A stretch of 64,000 bases of DNA from Acidaminococcus fermentans DSM 20731. Lineage in GTDB: Bacteria > Bacillota > Negativicutes > Acidaminococcales > Acidaminococcaceae. Position 1 is the stretch's first letter. Every line of letters begins with the position of its first letter. The notes under the pieces were generated by a model. It was given only the letters and a program-made list of their open reading frames with translations. It did not search any database and was not told where the DNA came from. A program made the position numbers and the translations under genes. Positions 38,264-48,300 of the stretch are shown piece after piece. The stretch covers positions 186,001-250,000 of the forward strand of contig NC_013740.1 of NCBI RefSeq assembly GCF_000025305.1, in the 5' to 3' direction.

Positions 38264-39255
38264 CCGGAAAAAAGACCGGACGGTTCCTGCTGGCACTGGC
38301 GGTGATGGGAATGCTGGCCGGGGGCTGCGTCCGGAGCCAGCCGGCGGAAACCGGACAGGCGGCGGAGACAGCGGCTCCTTCAGAAACCAAAGCCCTGGCA
38401 CCGGGGGAAGGAGTGCAGGGCGCCCGGGTGGAATTTGTCACCCGGGAACACAAAATGGAACGGGTGCTGTTCAGCGGTGGCTATCTCCGGAGCCTTCCGG
38501 AGGAAAAACCGGAAACCATCCTGCGGCCGGCTCCTGCGGGCGCCCAGGGAATGATCTTCGGGAAGCGGGAAATCAACGGGCTGGAGTGGGCCAAAGTGGC
38601 CACCCGGGACGGGGTTACCGGCTGGTACACCGTGCCGGCCAAAAAAGGAGCCAGCCCCCGGGACAAACGGGAGCCCCTCCAGATCACCAATGAAGGCTAC
38701 CGAACCATCTTTCCCCAGGTGACGGGAGGGGTCACGTCCCAGGTCCAGGACCGGATCAACCAGGAACTGGGCAATTACCTGTCCGTGTATCGGCATATTA
38801 CCGGCCCGGTGGAAAGCGGGCTCCAGTGCAGGGTGACCTACAACCGCCGGCAGATCCTGAGCCTGGTGTTCCAGGGGGATCCCATCCTGTACCGGAGTTA
38901 TCCGGTGACGGAAGTGAACAGCCTGGCCAGCTGGACCCGGCTGAAGCACTATGCCTATGTGTCCCCGCTCCAGGGAGGGGCTGATCCCTCCCTGCTGACG
39001 GCCCGGATCACGGATCTCCATTATGGGCTGGTGTTCGATCTGGTTACCGGCAGCCGGCTTCCTCTGGAGTACTTCCTGGGGCAGAACCGGCAGGAAGCCA
39101 TCCGGGAACGGCTGGCGGACCTGGGAGAAGGGGCCCGGTTTCAGAAGGACAATTTCTACATTGATACCCAGGGACATCTGGTGGCCCTGGCTTCCGTCCC
39201 CGGCAAGGGACGGGTGGAGATGGATCTGTCGGATCTGGTGATTCGGGAATTTTAA
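38260..39255 (+). CDS. Lipoprotein with SH3-like and DUF3298/RsiV-like regions
   Basis: A 331-residue lipoprotein. The N-terminal signal ends in the lipobox LAGGC (about residues 20-24). A short linker leads to an SH3-like segment (about 60-130, with EWAKVATRDGVTGWYTVPAKK). The C-terminal half (about 150-325) has the pattern of the DUF3298/RsiV periplasmic domain: RITDLHYGLVFDLVTGSRLPLEYFLG, in pieces, and a closing NFYIDTQGHLVAL. It is translationally coupled to the FFTR-like gene. Function is unknown; a cell-envelope sensor or cell-wall-binding role is likely. Confidence 0.7.
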   Translation: MTGKKTGRFLLALAVMGMLAGGCVRSQPAETGQAAETAAPSETKALAPGEGVQGARVEFVTREHKMERVLFSGGYLRSLPEEKPETILRPAPAGAQGMIFGKREINGLEWAKVATRDGVTGWYTVPAKKGASPRDKREPLQITNEGYRTIFPQVTGGVTSQVQDRINQELGNYLSVYRHITGPVESGLQCRVTYNRRQILSLVFQGDPILYRSYPVTEVNSLASWTRLKHYAYVSPLQGGADPSLLTARITDLHYGLVFDLVTGSRLPLEYFLGQNRQEAIRERLADLGEGARFQKDNFYIDTQGHLVALASVPGKGRVEMDLSDLVIREF

Positions 39256-39275
39256 GGAGGTGCGGAGCACCTCCT
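39255..39275. terminator. Hairpin after the lipoprotein gene
   Basis: Stem AGGAGGTGC / GCACCTCCT with a GGA loop at the stop codon. It lacks a T run and runs into a heptamer array. Confidence 0.45.
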
Positions 39276-39441
39276 GTCAGCGGTCAGCTGTCAATGGTCA
39301 ACGGCTGGTGGAAATCAATTTTGCCAATTGATTTTGAACCCTGTAAACCGTAGGGGCCGCACGCCGGGCGGCCCGCAAACCGTACGGACAAACGGTGATT
39401 TGACGGGCGGCCGGGCCTGCCGCCCCTGCAGGAACGATTTC
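39275..39441 (-). repeat. Dispersed composite repeat, copy 3 (reverse orientation)
   Basis: Heptamers TGTCAGC, GGTCAGC, TGTCAAT, GGTCAAC (39275-39302), hairpin AAATCAATT-TTGCC-AATTGATTT (39312-39334), then the GC-rich part ending GGGGCGGCAGGCCCGGCCGC on the minus strand. Read on that strand it matches copy 1 (6968-7121) closely, including the TTTGTCCGTA segment. Confidence 0.82.
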
Positions 39442-39486
39442 CAGGGGCTGCTAAAGGGCAGCCCACACAACAACGAGGTGAACAAC

Positions 39487-39954
39487 ATGAATAAAAAAGT
39501 GCATTTCCATACCAACCTGGGAGATTTTACAGCTGAACTGTTTGAAGACAAGGCTCCCAAAACTGCCGGGAACTTTCTGGAACTGGTGGAGAAGGGGTTC
39601 TATGACGGGGTGATCTTCCACCGGGTCATCGATGATTTCATGATCCAGGGCGGGGACCCTACCGGTACCGGCATGGGCGGCCCCGGCTACACCATCGATG
39701 ATGAATTCGGTCCCGGTCTGGCCCACAGCGGGGAAGGGATCCTGTCCATGGCCAACGCCGGTCCCAACACCGGGGGCAGCCAGTTCTTCATCACTCTGGT
39801 GCCTACTCCCTGGCTGGACGGCCACCATGCCATCTTCGGGAAAATCGTGGAAGGGATGGACGTGGTCCACAAGATCGGTTCCACGCCCACGGATTTCGCC
39901 GACCGGCCTCTCCAGGATGTGGTGATGGAAAAGGTGGAAGTCGTAAAGGAATGA
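39487..39954 (+). CDS. Cyclophilin-type peptidyl-prolyl cis-trans isomerase
   Basis: A 155-residue cytoplasmic cyclophilin that speeds proline isomerisation in folding proteins. The active-site arginine and neighbours are in [23 protein letters not shown] and [17 protein letters not shown] follow. The start at 39487 is set by GAGGTG 7 bases upstream; the open frame further back runs through repeat DNA. The stop overlaps the GIY-YIG gene (ATGA). Confidence 0.93.
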   Translation: MNKKVHFHTNLGDFTAELFEDKAPKTAGNFLELVEKGFYDGVIFHRVIDDFMIQGGDPTGTGMGGPGYTIDDEFGPGLAHSGEGILSMANAGPNTGGSQFFITLVPTPWLDGHHAIFGKIVEGMDVVHKIGSTPTDFADRPLQDVVMEKVEVVKE

Positions 39955-40220
39955 CCGCCTACGTCTATATGGTGCGCTGTGCCAACGGCGCCCTGTACAC
40001 CGGCTGGACCAACGACCTGGCCCACCGGCTGGCCATGCACCGCAGCGGGTCCGGGGCCAAATACACCCGGGCCTTCAAGGCGGTGGACCTGGCTTATTTT
40101 GAGGAACTGCCGGACCGGAAAACGGCTCTTCGCCGGGAATATGCCCTGAAACAGTTGGCAAAAAAACAAAAAGAAGAGCTGGTCCGTCAATTTTCTCAAA
40201 AATCTTTGAAAATACCCTGA
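39951..40220 (+). CDS. GIY-YIG domain protein of the UPF0213/YhbQ type
   Basis: An 89-residue single-domain GIY-YIG protein. It begins with [23 protein letters not shown] (given in parts), where YMVRC and LYTGWTN hold the GIY and YIG elements. It also has the conserved arginine in AHRLAMH and the late [13 protein letters not shown]. The family is thought to have nuclease activity on damaged or branched DNA, but the role of such stand-alone forms is poorly known. Translationally coupled to the cyclophilin gene. Confidence 0.88.
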   Translation: MTAYVYMVRCANGALYTGWTNDLAHRLAMHRSGSGAKYTRAFKAVDLAYFEELPDRKTALRREYALKQLAKKQKEELVRQFSQKSLKIP

Positions 40221-40248
40221 GTTTTCTGTATAGGCCCAATTCTTTTGC

Positions 40249-40277
40249 TTGTAAAAGTCCAGGGGTTATGCTAGAAT
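40249..40277 (+). promoter_or_regulatory. Promoter of the cold-shock gene
   Basis: TTGTAA (40249-40254), 17-base spacer, TAGAAT (40272-40277). It leaves an untranslated leader of about 90 bases before the start codon, consistent with cold-responsive leader folding known for csp mRNAs. Confidence 0.65.
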
Positions 40278-40376
40278 GGAGAACAGAAACAACGGACTTA
40301 CTGAATGTTGAACTCACGCAGGTATCACATATAGTTGGATCGTTTTTCGCAATATTTTTTAGGAGGCCAAGTAAAG

Positions 40377-40574
40377 ATGACTGGCAAAGTTAAATGGTTT
40401 AATGCTGAAAAGGGTTATGGTTTCATCGAACGGGAAGATGGCGGCGATGTATTCGTTCATTTCTCCGCAATCCAGGGTGAAGGCTTCAAGACTCTGGAAG
40501 AAGGCCAGGCTGTAGAATTCGACGTTGTCGAAGGCAACCGTGGCGAACAGGCTGCCAACGTTGTGAAACTGTAA
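40377..40574 (+). CDS. cspA: Cold-shock domain protein (CspA type)
   Basis: A 65-residue RNA chaperone with one OB-fold. RNP-1 is KGYGFI and RNP-2 is [16 protein letters not shown] begins the protein as usual. A strong AGGAGG site precedes the ATG. The codon choice differs from neighbours (more GTT, GAA, CGT), as expected for a highly expressed gene. Its terminator follows. Confidence 0.95.
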   Translation: MTGKVKWFNAEKGYGFIEREDGGDVFVHFSAIQGEGFKTLEEGQAVEFDVVEGNRGEQAANVVKL

Positions 40575-40615
40575 GATATACAGATATCTGCAAGGAACAA
40601 CCAGCTTAGCAAAGA

Positions 40616-40648
40616 GGGGATATCGTGGAAACGGTATCTCCTTTTTTA
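40616..40648 (+). terminator. Terminator after cspA
   Basis: Stem GGGGATATCGT-GGAA-ACGGTATCTCC (with two wobble pairs) followed by TTTTTT. Confidence 0.8.
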
Positions 40649-40683
40649 TTGTGCTGACCCCAGTATGCAAAGGAGAAGAAGAT

Positions 40684-41439
40684 ATGATCGGATATGGAAT
40701 GGAGAACAAAAGGGGTGTGATCAGCGGAGGGACTTCCGGCATCGGCCTGGCCGCTGCCCGGATGCTGGTCCAGGATGGAGCCACCGTCTGGCTGGTGGGT
40801 CGGGATCCGGAACGGGGGAAGAAGGCCCTGGAAAGTCTTGAGGGACTGCCGGGGAAAGCCCTGTATCTCCAGGGAAATGTGAGCACCGTGGAAGGCTGCC
40901 GGAAAATCGCCGCCTGCCTCCAGCAGCATCATCAGGAACTGGATTTCCTGGTGAACAGCGCCGGGATCTATCAGGAAAAGCCCTTTCAGGATGTGACGGA
41001 AGAGGAGTATCAGCAGCTGATGGATGTGAATGTGAAGGGGACCATTTTCCTCACCCAGGCCCTGCTGGATCTCTTTGCCCAGGATGGCCCTTCCATTGTG
41101 AACATCGCCTCTGATGCCGCCCTGGAAGGGAATTACGGCTGCTGTCTGTATGCGGCTTCCAAAGGGGCTGTGGTGGCTTTTACCCGGTCCCTGGCTCTGG
41201 ACCTGGCCCCCTGGGTCCGGGTGAACTGCCTGTGCCCCGGGGATGTGGATACGCCTCTGGTGGAAAAACAGCTGGCGGAAGGGGGCTATTCCCGGGAGTC
41301 CATGGCTTCCGTCTATCCTATGGGACGGATCGGGAAACCGGAAGAAGTGGCCCACATGATCTGTGCCGTCCTGTCTCCGCTCAATGGCTTCATGACCGGA
41401 GCCATCGTTTCCGTGGACGGCGGCCTGACGGCCAAATAA
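40684..41439 (+). CDS. Short-chain dehydrogenase/reductase (SDR)
   Basis: A 251-residue classical SDR. The cofactor motif GGTSGIG (residues 12-18), LVNSAG in mid-protein, the catalytic Tyr156 and Lys160 in YAASK, and the C-terminal PGDVDTPL are all present. AAGGAG lies 8 bases before the ATG at 40684. The gene is 10 bases upstream of brnQ and probably co-transcribed. The substrate is unknown. The VTGGxxG glycine-rich loop preceded by valine-isoleucine-serine suggests NAD(P) binding without clear preference. Confidence 0.87.
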   Translation: MIGYGMENKRGVISGGTSGIGLAAARMLVQDGATVWLVGRDPERGKKALESLEGLPGKALYLQGNVSTVEGCRKIAACLQQHHQELDFLVNSAGIYQEKPFQDVTEEEYQQLMDVNVKGTIFLTQALLDLFAQDGPSIVNIASDAALEGNYGCCLYAASKGAVVAFTRSLALDLAPWVRVNCLCPGDVDTPLVEKQLAEGGYSRESMASVYPMGRIGKPEEVAHMICAVLSPLNGFMTGAIVSVDGGLTAK

Positions 41440-41449
41440 GGAGGATGCC

Positions 41450-42793
41450 ATGAATCACAAACTGACTTCTGCAGAATATCTTTTTGTGGGCTCCATGCTG
41501 TTCGGCATGCTGTTCGGGGCCGGAAACCTGATCTTCCCGGTGCACATGGGCCAGCTGGCCGGGTCCCATTTCTGGGGGGCCAACCTGGGCTTCATTTCCA
41601 CCGGGGTGTTCATGCCCTTCCTGGCCCTGATCGCTTTTGGGCTTTCCGGCAGCGGCAGTCTGGAAGAACTGGCCGGGAATGTGCATCCGGCCTTTGCCCG
41701 GATCTTTACGGTGCTGCTGTATCTCACCATCGGGCCGGCCTTTGCCCTGCCCCGGACCGCCACTGTTTCCTACCAGATCGGGATCGTTCCCTTTGTCAGC
41801 GGGAACCAGACCCTGGTGCTGGCCGGATTCACCTTCCTGTTCATGGCGGTGGCCCTGCTGTTTTCCCTGAAACCTTCCAAACTGATCGTTTACATCGGGA
41901 AATTCCTGAACCCGGTATTCCTGGCTTTCCTGGCCATCCTGGTGGCGGTGGCCCTGGCCCGTCCCATGGGATCCATTGCCGCCGGGGTGCCCCAGGGACC
42001 CTATGTGGACCATGCCTTCCTCACCGGGTTCAAGGAAGGATACAACACCATGGATGTGCTGGCCATGCTGGCCTTTTCCGTGGTGGTGATCAATACCCTG
42101 AAGGAACTGGGGGTATCGGATGCCCGGACCATTTCCGTGGACCTGCTGAAGGTGGGGATCATCGTGGTGTTCCTGATGGCCCTGATCTACACTCTGATCA
42201 CCTGGCTGGGGACCTCCAGCCTGGGAGCGCTGGCCATCTCCGCCAACGGGGGCATTGCCCTGGCCCAGATTGCCCATGCCTATTTCGGACCGGTGGGGGG
42301 CATGCTGCTGGCGGCCATCGTGACCTTTGCCTGCCTGAAGACGGCCATCGGTCTCATCACCGCCTGTGCCAACACCTTTTGTGATCTGTTCCCCGGGAGC
42401 CTGAGCTATAAAGCCTACTGTGTGCTCTTTGCCGGGATTTCCTTCCTGATCGGGAATGTGGGGCTTACCCAGATCATCGTGCTGGCAGTACCCATCCTGA
42501 TGTTCCTGTATCCCATGGCCATTACCCTGATCCTGGCATCCTTCGCCTCCGCCCTGCTGGGGAAGGACCGGCGGCTGTACCGGTGGCCCATGCTGCTGGC
42601 AGGGGTGGCGGCCTTCGGGGATGCCCTCAGCGTCCTGCCCAAAGGGCTCCAGGAAACCGGTGCCGTCCAGGCTCTGTTGGGGTGTTACCACCAGCTGCCC
42701 CTGTTTTCCCTGGGGATGAGCTGGCTGCTGCCCACCCTGGCGGCTCTGGCGGTTGCGGCTGCAGCCGTGAAACTGGGCGGAGTCCGGCGGTGA
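41450..42793 (+). CDS. brnQ: Branched-chain amino acid:cation symporter BrnQ
   Basis: A 447-residue polytopic transporter of the LIVCS family with about 12 helices. The characteristic MLFGAGNLIFPVHMGQLAG is at the N-terminus, with FALPRTATVSYQIGI in the third helical region. It imports leucine, isoleucine and valine with sodium or protons; sodium coupling would fit the sodium-type V-ATPase. It follows the SDR gene after 10 bases with a GGAGG site. Confidence 0.92.
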   Translation: MNHKLTSAEYLFVGSMLFGMLFGAGNLIFPVHMGQLAGSHFWGANLGFISTGVFMPFLALIAFGLSGSGSLEELAGNVHPAFARIFTVLLYLTIGPAFALPRTATVSYQIGIVPFVSGNQTLVLAGFTFLFMAVALLFSLKPSKLIVYIGKFLNPVFLAFLAILVAVALARPMGSIAAGVPQGPYVDHAFLTGFKEGYNTMDVLAMLAFSVVVINTLKELGVSDARTISVDLLKVGIIVVFLMALIYTLITWLGTSSLGALAISANGGIALAQIAHAYFGPVGGMLLAAIVTFACLKTAIGLITACANTFCDLFPGSLSYKAYCVLFAGISFLIGNVGLTQIIVLAVPILMFLYPMAITLILASFASALLGKDRRLYRWPMLLAGVAAFGDALSVLPKGLQETGAVQALLGCYHQLPLFSLGMSWLLPTLAALAVAAAAVKLGGVRR

Positions 42794-42870
42794 AATTTTG
42801 CGAAAATTGATGAAAAAGTGTATAATGAAAGAATGATGAATGTTTGAATCCATTGAAGGAGGGATTTCCC

Positions 42871-43479
42871 ATGAAAAAAATGATGATGGCCACTGCAGTG
42901 CTGAGCCTGCTGCCTTTGACCGTGGCCTGTGCTTCTCCCCTGGCCAAGATTGCTCCTGGCGCTGCAAAAATCGATGCCAACGTCACGGTGGGCAACACTC
43001 TCAAATGGAAACAGGACGGGAAGACCACGGACTTTGGCGGTGACAGCCGGTACCGGGTGGGCGGCACCGTAGGGATCGCCGACAACCTGGGCCTGGATTA
43101 CCGGTATGCGGCCCACGAAGGGGACCATGATGCCTCTGCCCAGTCCCATCAGGTCAGCCTGGTGTATCAGTTCAACCCGTATCTGTACGGGTACGGCGGG
43201 TATGTACGGAACCGTCTGAAACAGCACGGCTATCATGACAACAACAGCGGGTATCAGGTGGGGGCCATGGGCCGTCTGCCCATTACCGACAAGACCACCG
43301 GCTGGGCCAAGTTCGGTACCGGCAACAACATCACCCAGTACGAACTGGGCGTAGGCTACGCCTTCACCGACAACTGGGAAGCCAACGTATCCTACAACGA
43401 CAGCAAGTACAAAGATTTCAAAGGCGATATCGACGCCAAGACCCACGAAGTGAATGTGGGGGTATCGTATAAGTTTTAA
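42871..43479 (+). CDS. Small outer-membrane beta-barrel protein
   Basis: A 202-residue protein with a signal peptide (MKKMMMATAVLSLLPLTVAC, cleavage near the ACAS region). Alternating strands follow (RYRVGGTVGIADNLGLDYRY, QVSLVYQFNP, YLYGYGGYVRN, YQVGAMGRLPI, YELGVGYAFTDNWEANVSY), ending in the aromatic C-terminus VSYKF recognised by the BAM machinery. About eight strands are predicted, an OmpX/OprG-like size. AAGGAGGG precedes the ATG. The cysteine at the end of the signal (TVAC-ASP) raises a weaker lipoprotein reading. Confidence 0.8.
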   Translation: MKKMMMATAVLSLLPLTVACASPLAKIAPGAAKIDANVTVGNTLKWKQDGKTTDFGGDSRYRVGGTVGIADNLGLDYRYAAHEGDHDASAQSHQVSLVYQFNPYLYGYGGYVRNRLKQHGYHDNNSGYQVGAMGRLPITDKTTGWAKFGTGNNITQYELGVGYAFTDNWEANVSYNDSKYKDFKGDIDAKTHEVNVGVSYKF

Positions 43480-43521
43480 AAAAAGGAGATGTTGCACATC
43501 TTGTGTGACATCTCCTTTTTT
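43479..43521 (+). terminator. Terminator of the beta-barrel gene
   Basis: Stem AAAAAAGGAGATGT / ACATCTCCTTTTTT with an inner CACA-TGTG pair; T run follows. Confidence 0.85.
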
Positions 43522-43525
43522 GTCA

Positions 43526-43570
43526 GCTGACGGTTGACAGGGGTGTTGCTCATGCAACACCCCGTTTTTT
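43526..43570. repeat. Two heptamers plus a second terminator hairpin
   Basis: GCTGACG and GTTGACA (43526-43539) abut GGGGTGTTGC-TCAT-GCAACACCCC with GTTTTTT (43540-43570). The pairing of heptamer array and GTTGC-type hairpin repeats the layout seen at 7108, 20454 and 63638. Confidence 0.75.
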
Positions 43571-43625
43571 ATGCCCAAAAACCGCCCTTTTGTGACCAAA
43601 GTTCTCTGAGGACTCTGTGATTTTT

Positions 43626-43631
43626 TATAAT
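43626..43631 (+). promoter_or_regulatory. -10-like TATAAT upstream of tpsB
   Basis: A consensus TATAAT 52 bases before the tpsB start in a T-rich tract. No good -35 box is found at the right distance, so an activator or alternative promoter is possible. Confidence 0.4.
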
Positions 43632-43682
43632 AATAATGAATCACTATGAACGGAATCCCAGCTTTGAGAGAGGAGAACTCTT

Positions 43683-45353
43683 ATGATGAACCATAGACTG
43701 ACAGCAAGTATCCTGCTGACGCTGCTGGCTGCTCCCTGCCTGTGGGCAACCACCGCAGCAGCCAATGCCCCGGCCCATCCTGCCGGATACAACGACAGCG
43801 GGGTGGAACTGAACCGCACCCGCCAATACCTGGAACGACAGCGCATCGCCCGGAAAATCCAGGAAGGGCGGAATACCCAACCGGTGGAAGGGGCGGAAGG
43901 TCCGGAAGAAGCACAGAAGGGTGCCGTCCACTTCCTGCTGAAGCAGGTGGAACTGCCGGAATCCCAGGTCCTTTCCCGAGAAGAACTGCAGAAGATCACC
44001 GGAGCATATGAGGGGAAGGACGCGACCCTGGATGACCTGTATGCCCTGGTGGGCAAGATCAATGCCCTGTACCAGGAAAAAGGCTATCTGACCTGCCGGG
44101 CCTTCCTGGCACCCCAGACCATCCGGGACGGCCGGGTCAAGATCGACCTGGTGGAAGGGAAGAACGGCCAGGTGGAAGTCACCGGCAACCGGAGCACCCG
44201 GGAGAAATACATTACGGACCGGCTCCACATCGAACCCGGCCAGATTTCCTCCATGCACAGACTGAACAAAGACCTGCTCCGGTTCAACGCCACCAATGAT
44301 GCCCAACTGCGGATCGCCCTGAAAGCCGGGAAGGAACCGGGCACCACGGACTACGTGATCGCAGTGCAGGAACCCCAGAAACAGGTGACCGGGGTGTTCT
44401 TTGACAACGCCGGCAGCAAGACCAGCGGCCTGTACCGGGCCGGTCTGTTCTGGCAGGACCGGGATCTTTCCGGGAACCGGGACCATCTGTTCCTCAGCAC
44501 CATCCGGTCTGAAGGGATGAAAGCCGTGGCCGGCAGCTACAGCACCCCCATCAACCGGACGGGGACCCGGGCGGGCCTCAGCTACAGCACCAACAGCGTG
44601 CATATCACCGACGGCCCCTTCGAAGCCCTGGGGGTACGGGGCCATTCCTACGTGGCCACAGCCTTCCTGGTCGCTCCCATCGAGACCACGGAACGGAAAA
44701 AGTCCGAATGGGGATTTGAATACGGCCACCAGCGGTCTCAGACCGACTTCGGCACCAGCCTGGGCTTGCGGACACACTGGGTGGACGATACGGTGGATAC
44801 GGGCCTTTTGTACTACGACCAGCTGAACTACGGAGATTCCTCCGTGCTGTACCAGAAACACGGATACCGGGTGGGCCGGTACAAGGACCTGTACGACAAC
44901 CACCGGAACTTCGGCAAATACGAATTCAACGGCCTGTACCAGAAAGCCTACAAAGCCGGCCAGCAGTGGACCTTCCGTCTGGACGGCCAGCTGTCCAGCA
45001 CCCAGTACCTGCCCAGCAGTGAAATGTTCTACCTGGGGGGCATGTACAGCGTGCGGGGCTATACGGAAAGCCTGATCGGCGGGGACGGAGGCTTCTCCGC
45101 CAGCGCCGAATACAGTGTACCCCTGGATAAAGAGCGAAAAGTGAATGGGTACCTGTTCCTGGACGGGGGCCGGATCTGGGGCAGCAGCGCCTTTGGAGAC
45201 CGGAGCCTGATGGGTGCCGGCGTGGGGATCAAAGCGGACCTGACGGAGAAAATTTCCCTGAACGTGGCCCTGGGCCTTCCGCTGCAGCGGACCATCAACG
45301 GAGAAGAACAGAGCCGGGGACGGATCCATTTCACCGTCAACGGACAATTTTAA
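43683..45353 (+). CDS. Two-partner secretion outer-membrane transporter (TpsB, FhaC/ShlB type)
   Basis: A 556-residue Omp85-superfamily pore. The signal peptide (about 1-26) is followed by a linker, then two POTRA domains (about 70-145 and 148-225, the second with VKIDLVEGKNGQVEVTGN). A 16-stranded barrel ends in phenylalanine (TVNGQF). The conserved plug-loop motif VRGY is near residue 457 (MYSVRGYTES). GAGAGGAG precedes the ATG. The stop is 12 bases before tpsA, so the pair is an operon and TpsA is its cognate substrate. Confidence 0.93.
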   Translation: MMNHRLTASILLTLLAAPCLWATTAAANAPAHPAGYNDSGVELNRTRQYLERQRIARKIQEGRNTQPVEGAEGPEEAQKGAVHFLLKQVELPESQVLSREELQKITGAYEGKDATLDDLYALVGKINALYQEKGYLTCRAFLAPQTIRDGRVKIDLVEGKNGQVEVTGNRSTREKYITDRLHIEPGQISSMHRLNKDLLRFNATNDAQLRIALKAGKEPGTTDYVIAVQEPQKQVTGVFFDNAGSKTSGLYRAGLFWQDRDLSGNRDHLFLSTIRSEGMKAVAGSYSTPINRTGTRAGLSYSTNSVHITDGPFEALGVRGHSYVATAFLVAPIETTERKKSEWGFEYGHQRSQTDFGTSLGLRTHWVDDTVDTGLLYYDQLNYGDSSVLYQKHGYRVGRYKDLYDNHRNFGKYEFNGLYQKAYKAGQQWTFRLDGQLSSTQYLPSSEMFYLGGMYSVRGYTESLIGGDGGFSASAEYSVPLDKERKVNGYLFLDGGRIWGSSAFGDRSLMGAGVGIKADLTEKISLNVALGLPLQRTINGEEQSRGRIHFTVNGQF

Positions 45354-45365
45354 AGGAGGGCAGCC

Positions 45366-48300
45366 ATGAGCGCCTTGTATAGAAACAAACACAAGAAAAC
45401 GTACAAAGCTGTGAAACAGGATGACCTGAGCCGGAGAATCCTGGCTGCCTGCCTGAGCGTCAGCTTCGTCAGCCAGCCCCTGACCGCCCTGGCCGGGAGC
45501 ATCACCGCTTTCAACGGGACGAACTATGTGGACAAGGATGGGGTATTCAATATCTACGCCCAGAAGTACAACGGCAAGAACAATGCCGTCAATCAGTTCA
45601 AGAATTTCCAGCTGGATGCCGGCAAAATCGCCAATCTGTATTTCCATACGGAAAACGACAGTCGGGAAGCCCAGAACCTGCTGAACTTCGTGGATACCCG
45701 GATTGATATCAACGGGACCCTGAATGCCATCCGCAACAAGCAGATCGGCGGCAACCTGTTCTTCCTGAGCCCCGGCGGCATGGCCGTGGGCAAGGGCGGT
45801 GTCATCAATACAGGGGCTCTCTATGTGATGGCTCCTTCCTGGACCCAGGATTTCACGGATAAGGATCAGAGATCCTATGAAATCCTGAAGGGGAACTTTG
45901 CCACCGGTGCCTATGGGGATACGGAACTGGAAGCCATCAAGAACGGGACTGCCAACATCCGGATCAATGCCAGCGGCACCATCAGCGTGCTGGGCAAGAT
46001 CAACGCCGCCAATGATGTGAAGCTCTATGCGGGCAAGGTGGCTGTGGGCAGGAACCTGACCGAAGACACCATCGATGGTACGGCTGCCGGCGGCATCGAA
46101 AAGGGAGCGGCCATCAATACGGGCATTACAGATTTCTCACAGCTGGTGAAGCTGGACGCCGAACAACAGAAAGCCAGTGGACTGACCTCGCTGACCGCCG
46201 TAAAGGACGGCAGCGGAGACGTGGTCCTGTCCGCCCGGTCCGACGCGGCCAACAGCCTGGATCAGGCCTTCAATGATTTGGTGAACACCACCGGGCTTTT
46301 GGGCGGCACGGACATCAATGTCCCCAAGACCATCACGGCCAGCGTGGAAAACCATGGCACTGTGACGGCTGCCGGGGACGCTGCACTGACCGCCAAAGCC
46401 ACCAACGGCTATTTCAAGGAAGGGGAGGAAACCTATTCCAGCAATGCCAGCGGCTATGCCCAGACCGTGGCCAAAGTGGATGTGCAGGGGAATGTGACGG
46501 CCCAGGGTGCCGTGGACATGAAGGCCAGCGCCGACAACACCTATGTGGACAGCGGCAATTCCGTTACGGATAAACTGGGGGATACTCTCAGCTACGTGGT
46601 GCCGGTGGGGGCCAATGTGATGCTGCTGAAAAACGAAGCCAGCGTCACTGTGGGCCAGGATGCCACGGTCACCGGGGATACGGTGAAGGCGGAGGCTGAG
46701 GCCAACCTGGACGGCACCGCCGGTACGGTGGCTGCCGGCAAGAAATATCTCAAACAGATTCCCAGCCAGATTCCGGCTGCCGGGGTGAGCTATGCCAAGG
46801 CGGACAACAAGGCTGCCGTCCAGCTCGACGGCAAGGTGAAGGCCACCGGCAAGGATACCACGGACAGCGACGGCAACAAGCAGGAAGCCCTGCAGGTGAA
46901 GGCCAGCGCCACTTCTTCCGTGACCAACAGTGCCAATGCGGTGGTTAAAGCCGGCCTGCTGGGTGCCGGTTCTTCCAGCATCGTGGCCGCCGTGGCGGTG
47001 ACCAACAGCGACAACAATGCCCAGATCAAGGTGAACGGTACGGCAGAAGCCGATAAGGGCAGCGTGAAGATGGACGCGGCTGCCACCCAGAGCCTGAACA
47101 CGGCGGCAGCCGCCCAGGCCCCGGATACCGCCGTGGGTACGGCAGCTGTGGATGTGATCGTCCACGATGGGGATGCCTCCATTGACGTACAGGGAACGGT
47201 GAGGGCGGACCAGGATGTGACCCTTACGGCCACCAACCATACGGAGGAAAATACCCACAGCGCCAACAACAACCTGGGCCAGGGCAAGTTCAAGGCCCAG
47301 CTTATGAAGGGGGTCATGAAGGCTGCCGATGTGCAGGGCATCGTAGGGAAAGTCAAGGAAAATCCCCTGGTGAAGGACGCCCTGAGCAAGGCTTCCAAGA
47401 ATACGGGTACGCCTGCTTCCAGCGGCTCCACCAGTTCCAAATCCCTGACGGATGCCCTGGGGAACACCCTGTCCGCCGGGGCCGCCATCACCGTGGCCGA
47501 CGAAACGACCACGGCCAGGGTGAATTTCGGCAAGAATTCGGTGACGGAAGCCAAGAACGGCTCCCTGCAAGCTTCGGCCAACAATACGGTGTATGATACC
47601 CTGCTGACCGCTTCCGGTGTCACCAGCACCTTCAAGAACACGGACAGTGATTCCGATACGGTGACCATTGCCGTGGGGTCCGTGTTCGGCGGCATGAAGA
47701 ATTCGGCCAAGGTGACGGTGGAAGACGGGACGAAGGACAAAAAGGCCCAGCTGAAGGCAGGGAAGGACCTTTCCCTCAAGACCAGCACCCGGATGGAGTA
47801 CAACCGGGTGGCGGAAATCAAGAAGGGGCTGGACGACAGTGTCCAGGCCGTAAAATCCGCTGCTGAAGAGATGAAGGACTGGAAAGAGATGGGCCAGCTT
47901 CCTGAACTCAAGGAACTTTATGATGAGCTGGTGACCCTGGAAAAGACCCTCGAGGGGATCAGCACGACTTTCTATACCAACTATCTGAAGCATGCCCCCG
48001 ACGGGACGAACCTCACTGCGGAGGGAACGCTCAACGAAGTGACGAACCTGGCGGCCACCAGCTGGAATCTGTACAATCAGTTCCTGGAACTGCAGAACAA
48101 GGCCATGACGCTCTATCAGGATATCCAGGCCCAGGACCCGCTGCGCGCGGTCAAGGAAGAAGTACAGACGAAGATCACGAACCTGCTGACCAGCCCCATG
48201 GATGTGGTCAGCTCGTCCATGGAATACCTGAGCCCTAACAATTATGCCAATATTTCGGCGGCAGCTTCGGCCAAGGGCGGCCAGGATACGGCAGTGGCCA

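Noticed and set aside
39328..39486. N-terminal extension of the cyclophilin
   Set aside because: The frame runs through dispersed-repeat DNA; the GAGGTG site and conserved N-terminus fix the start at 39487.
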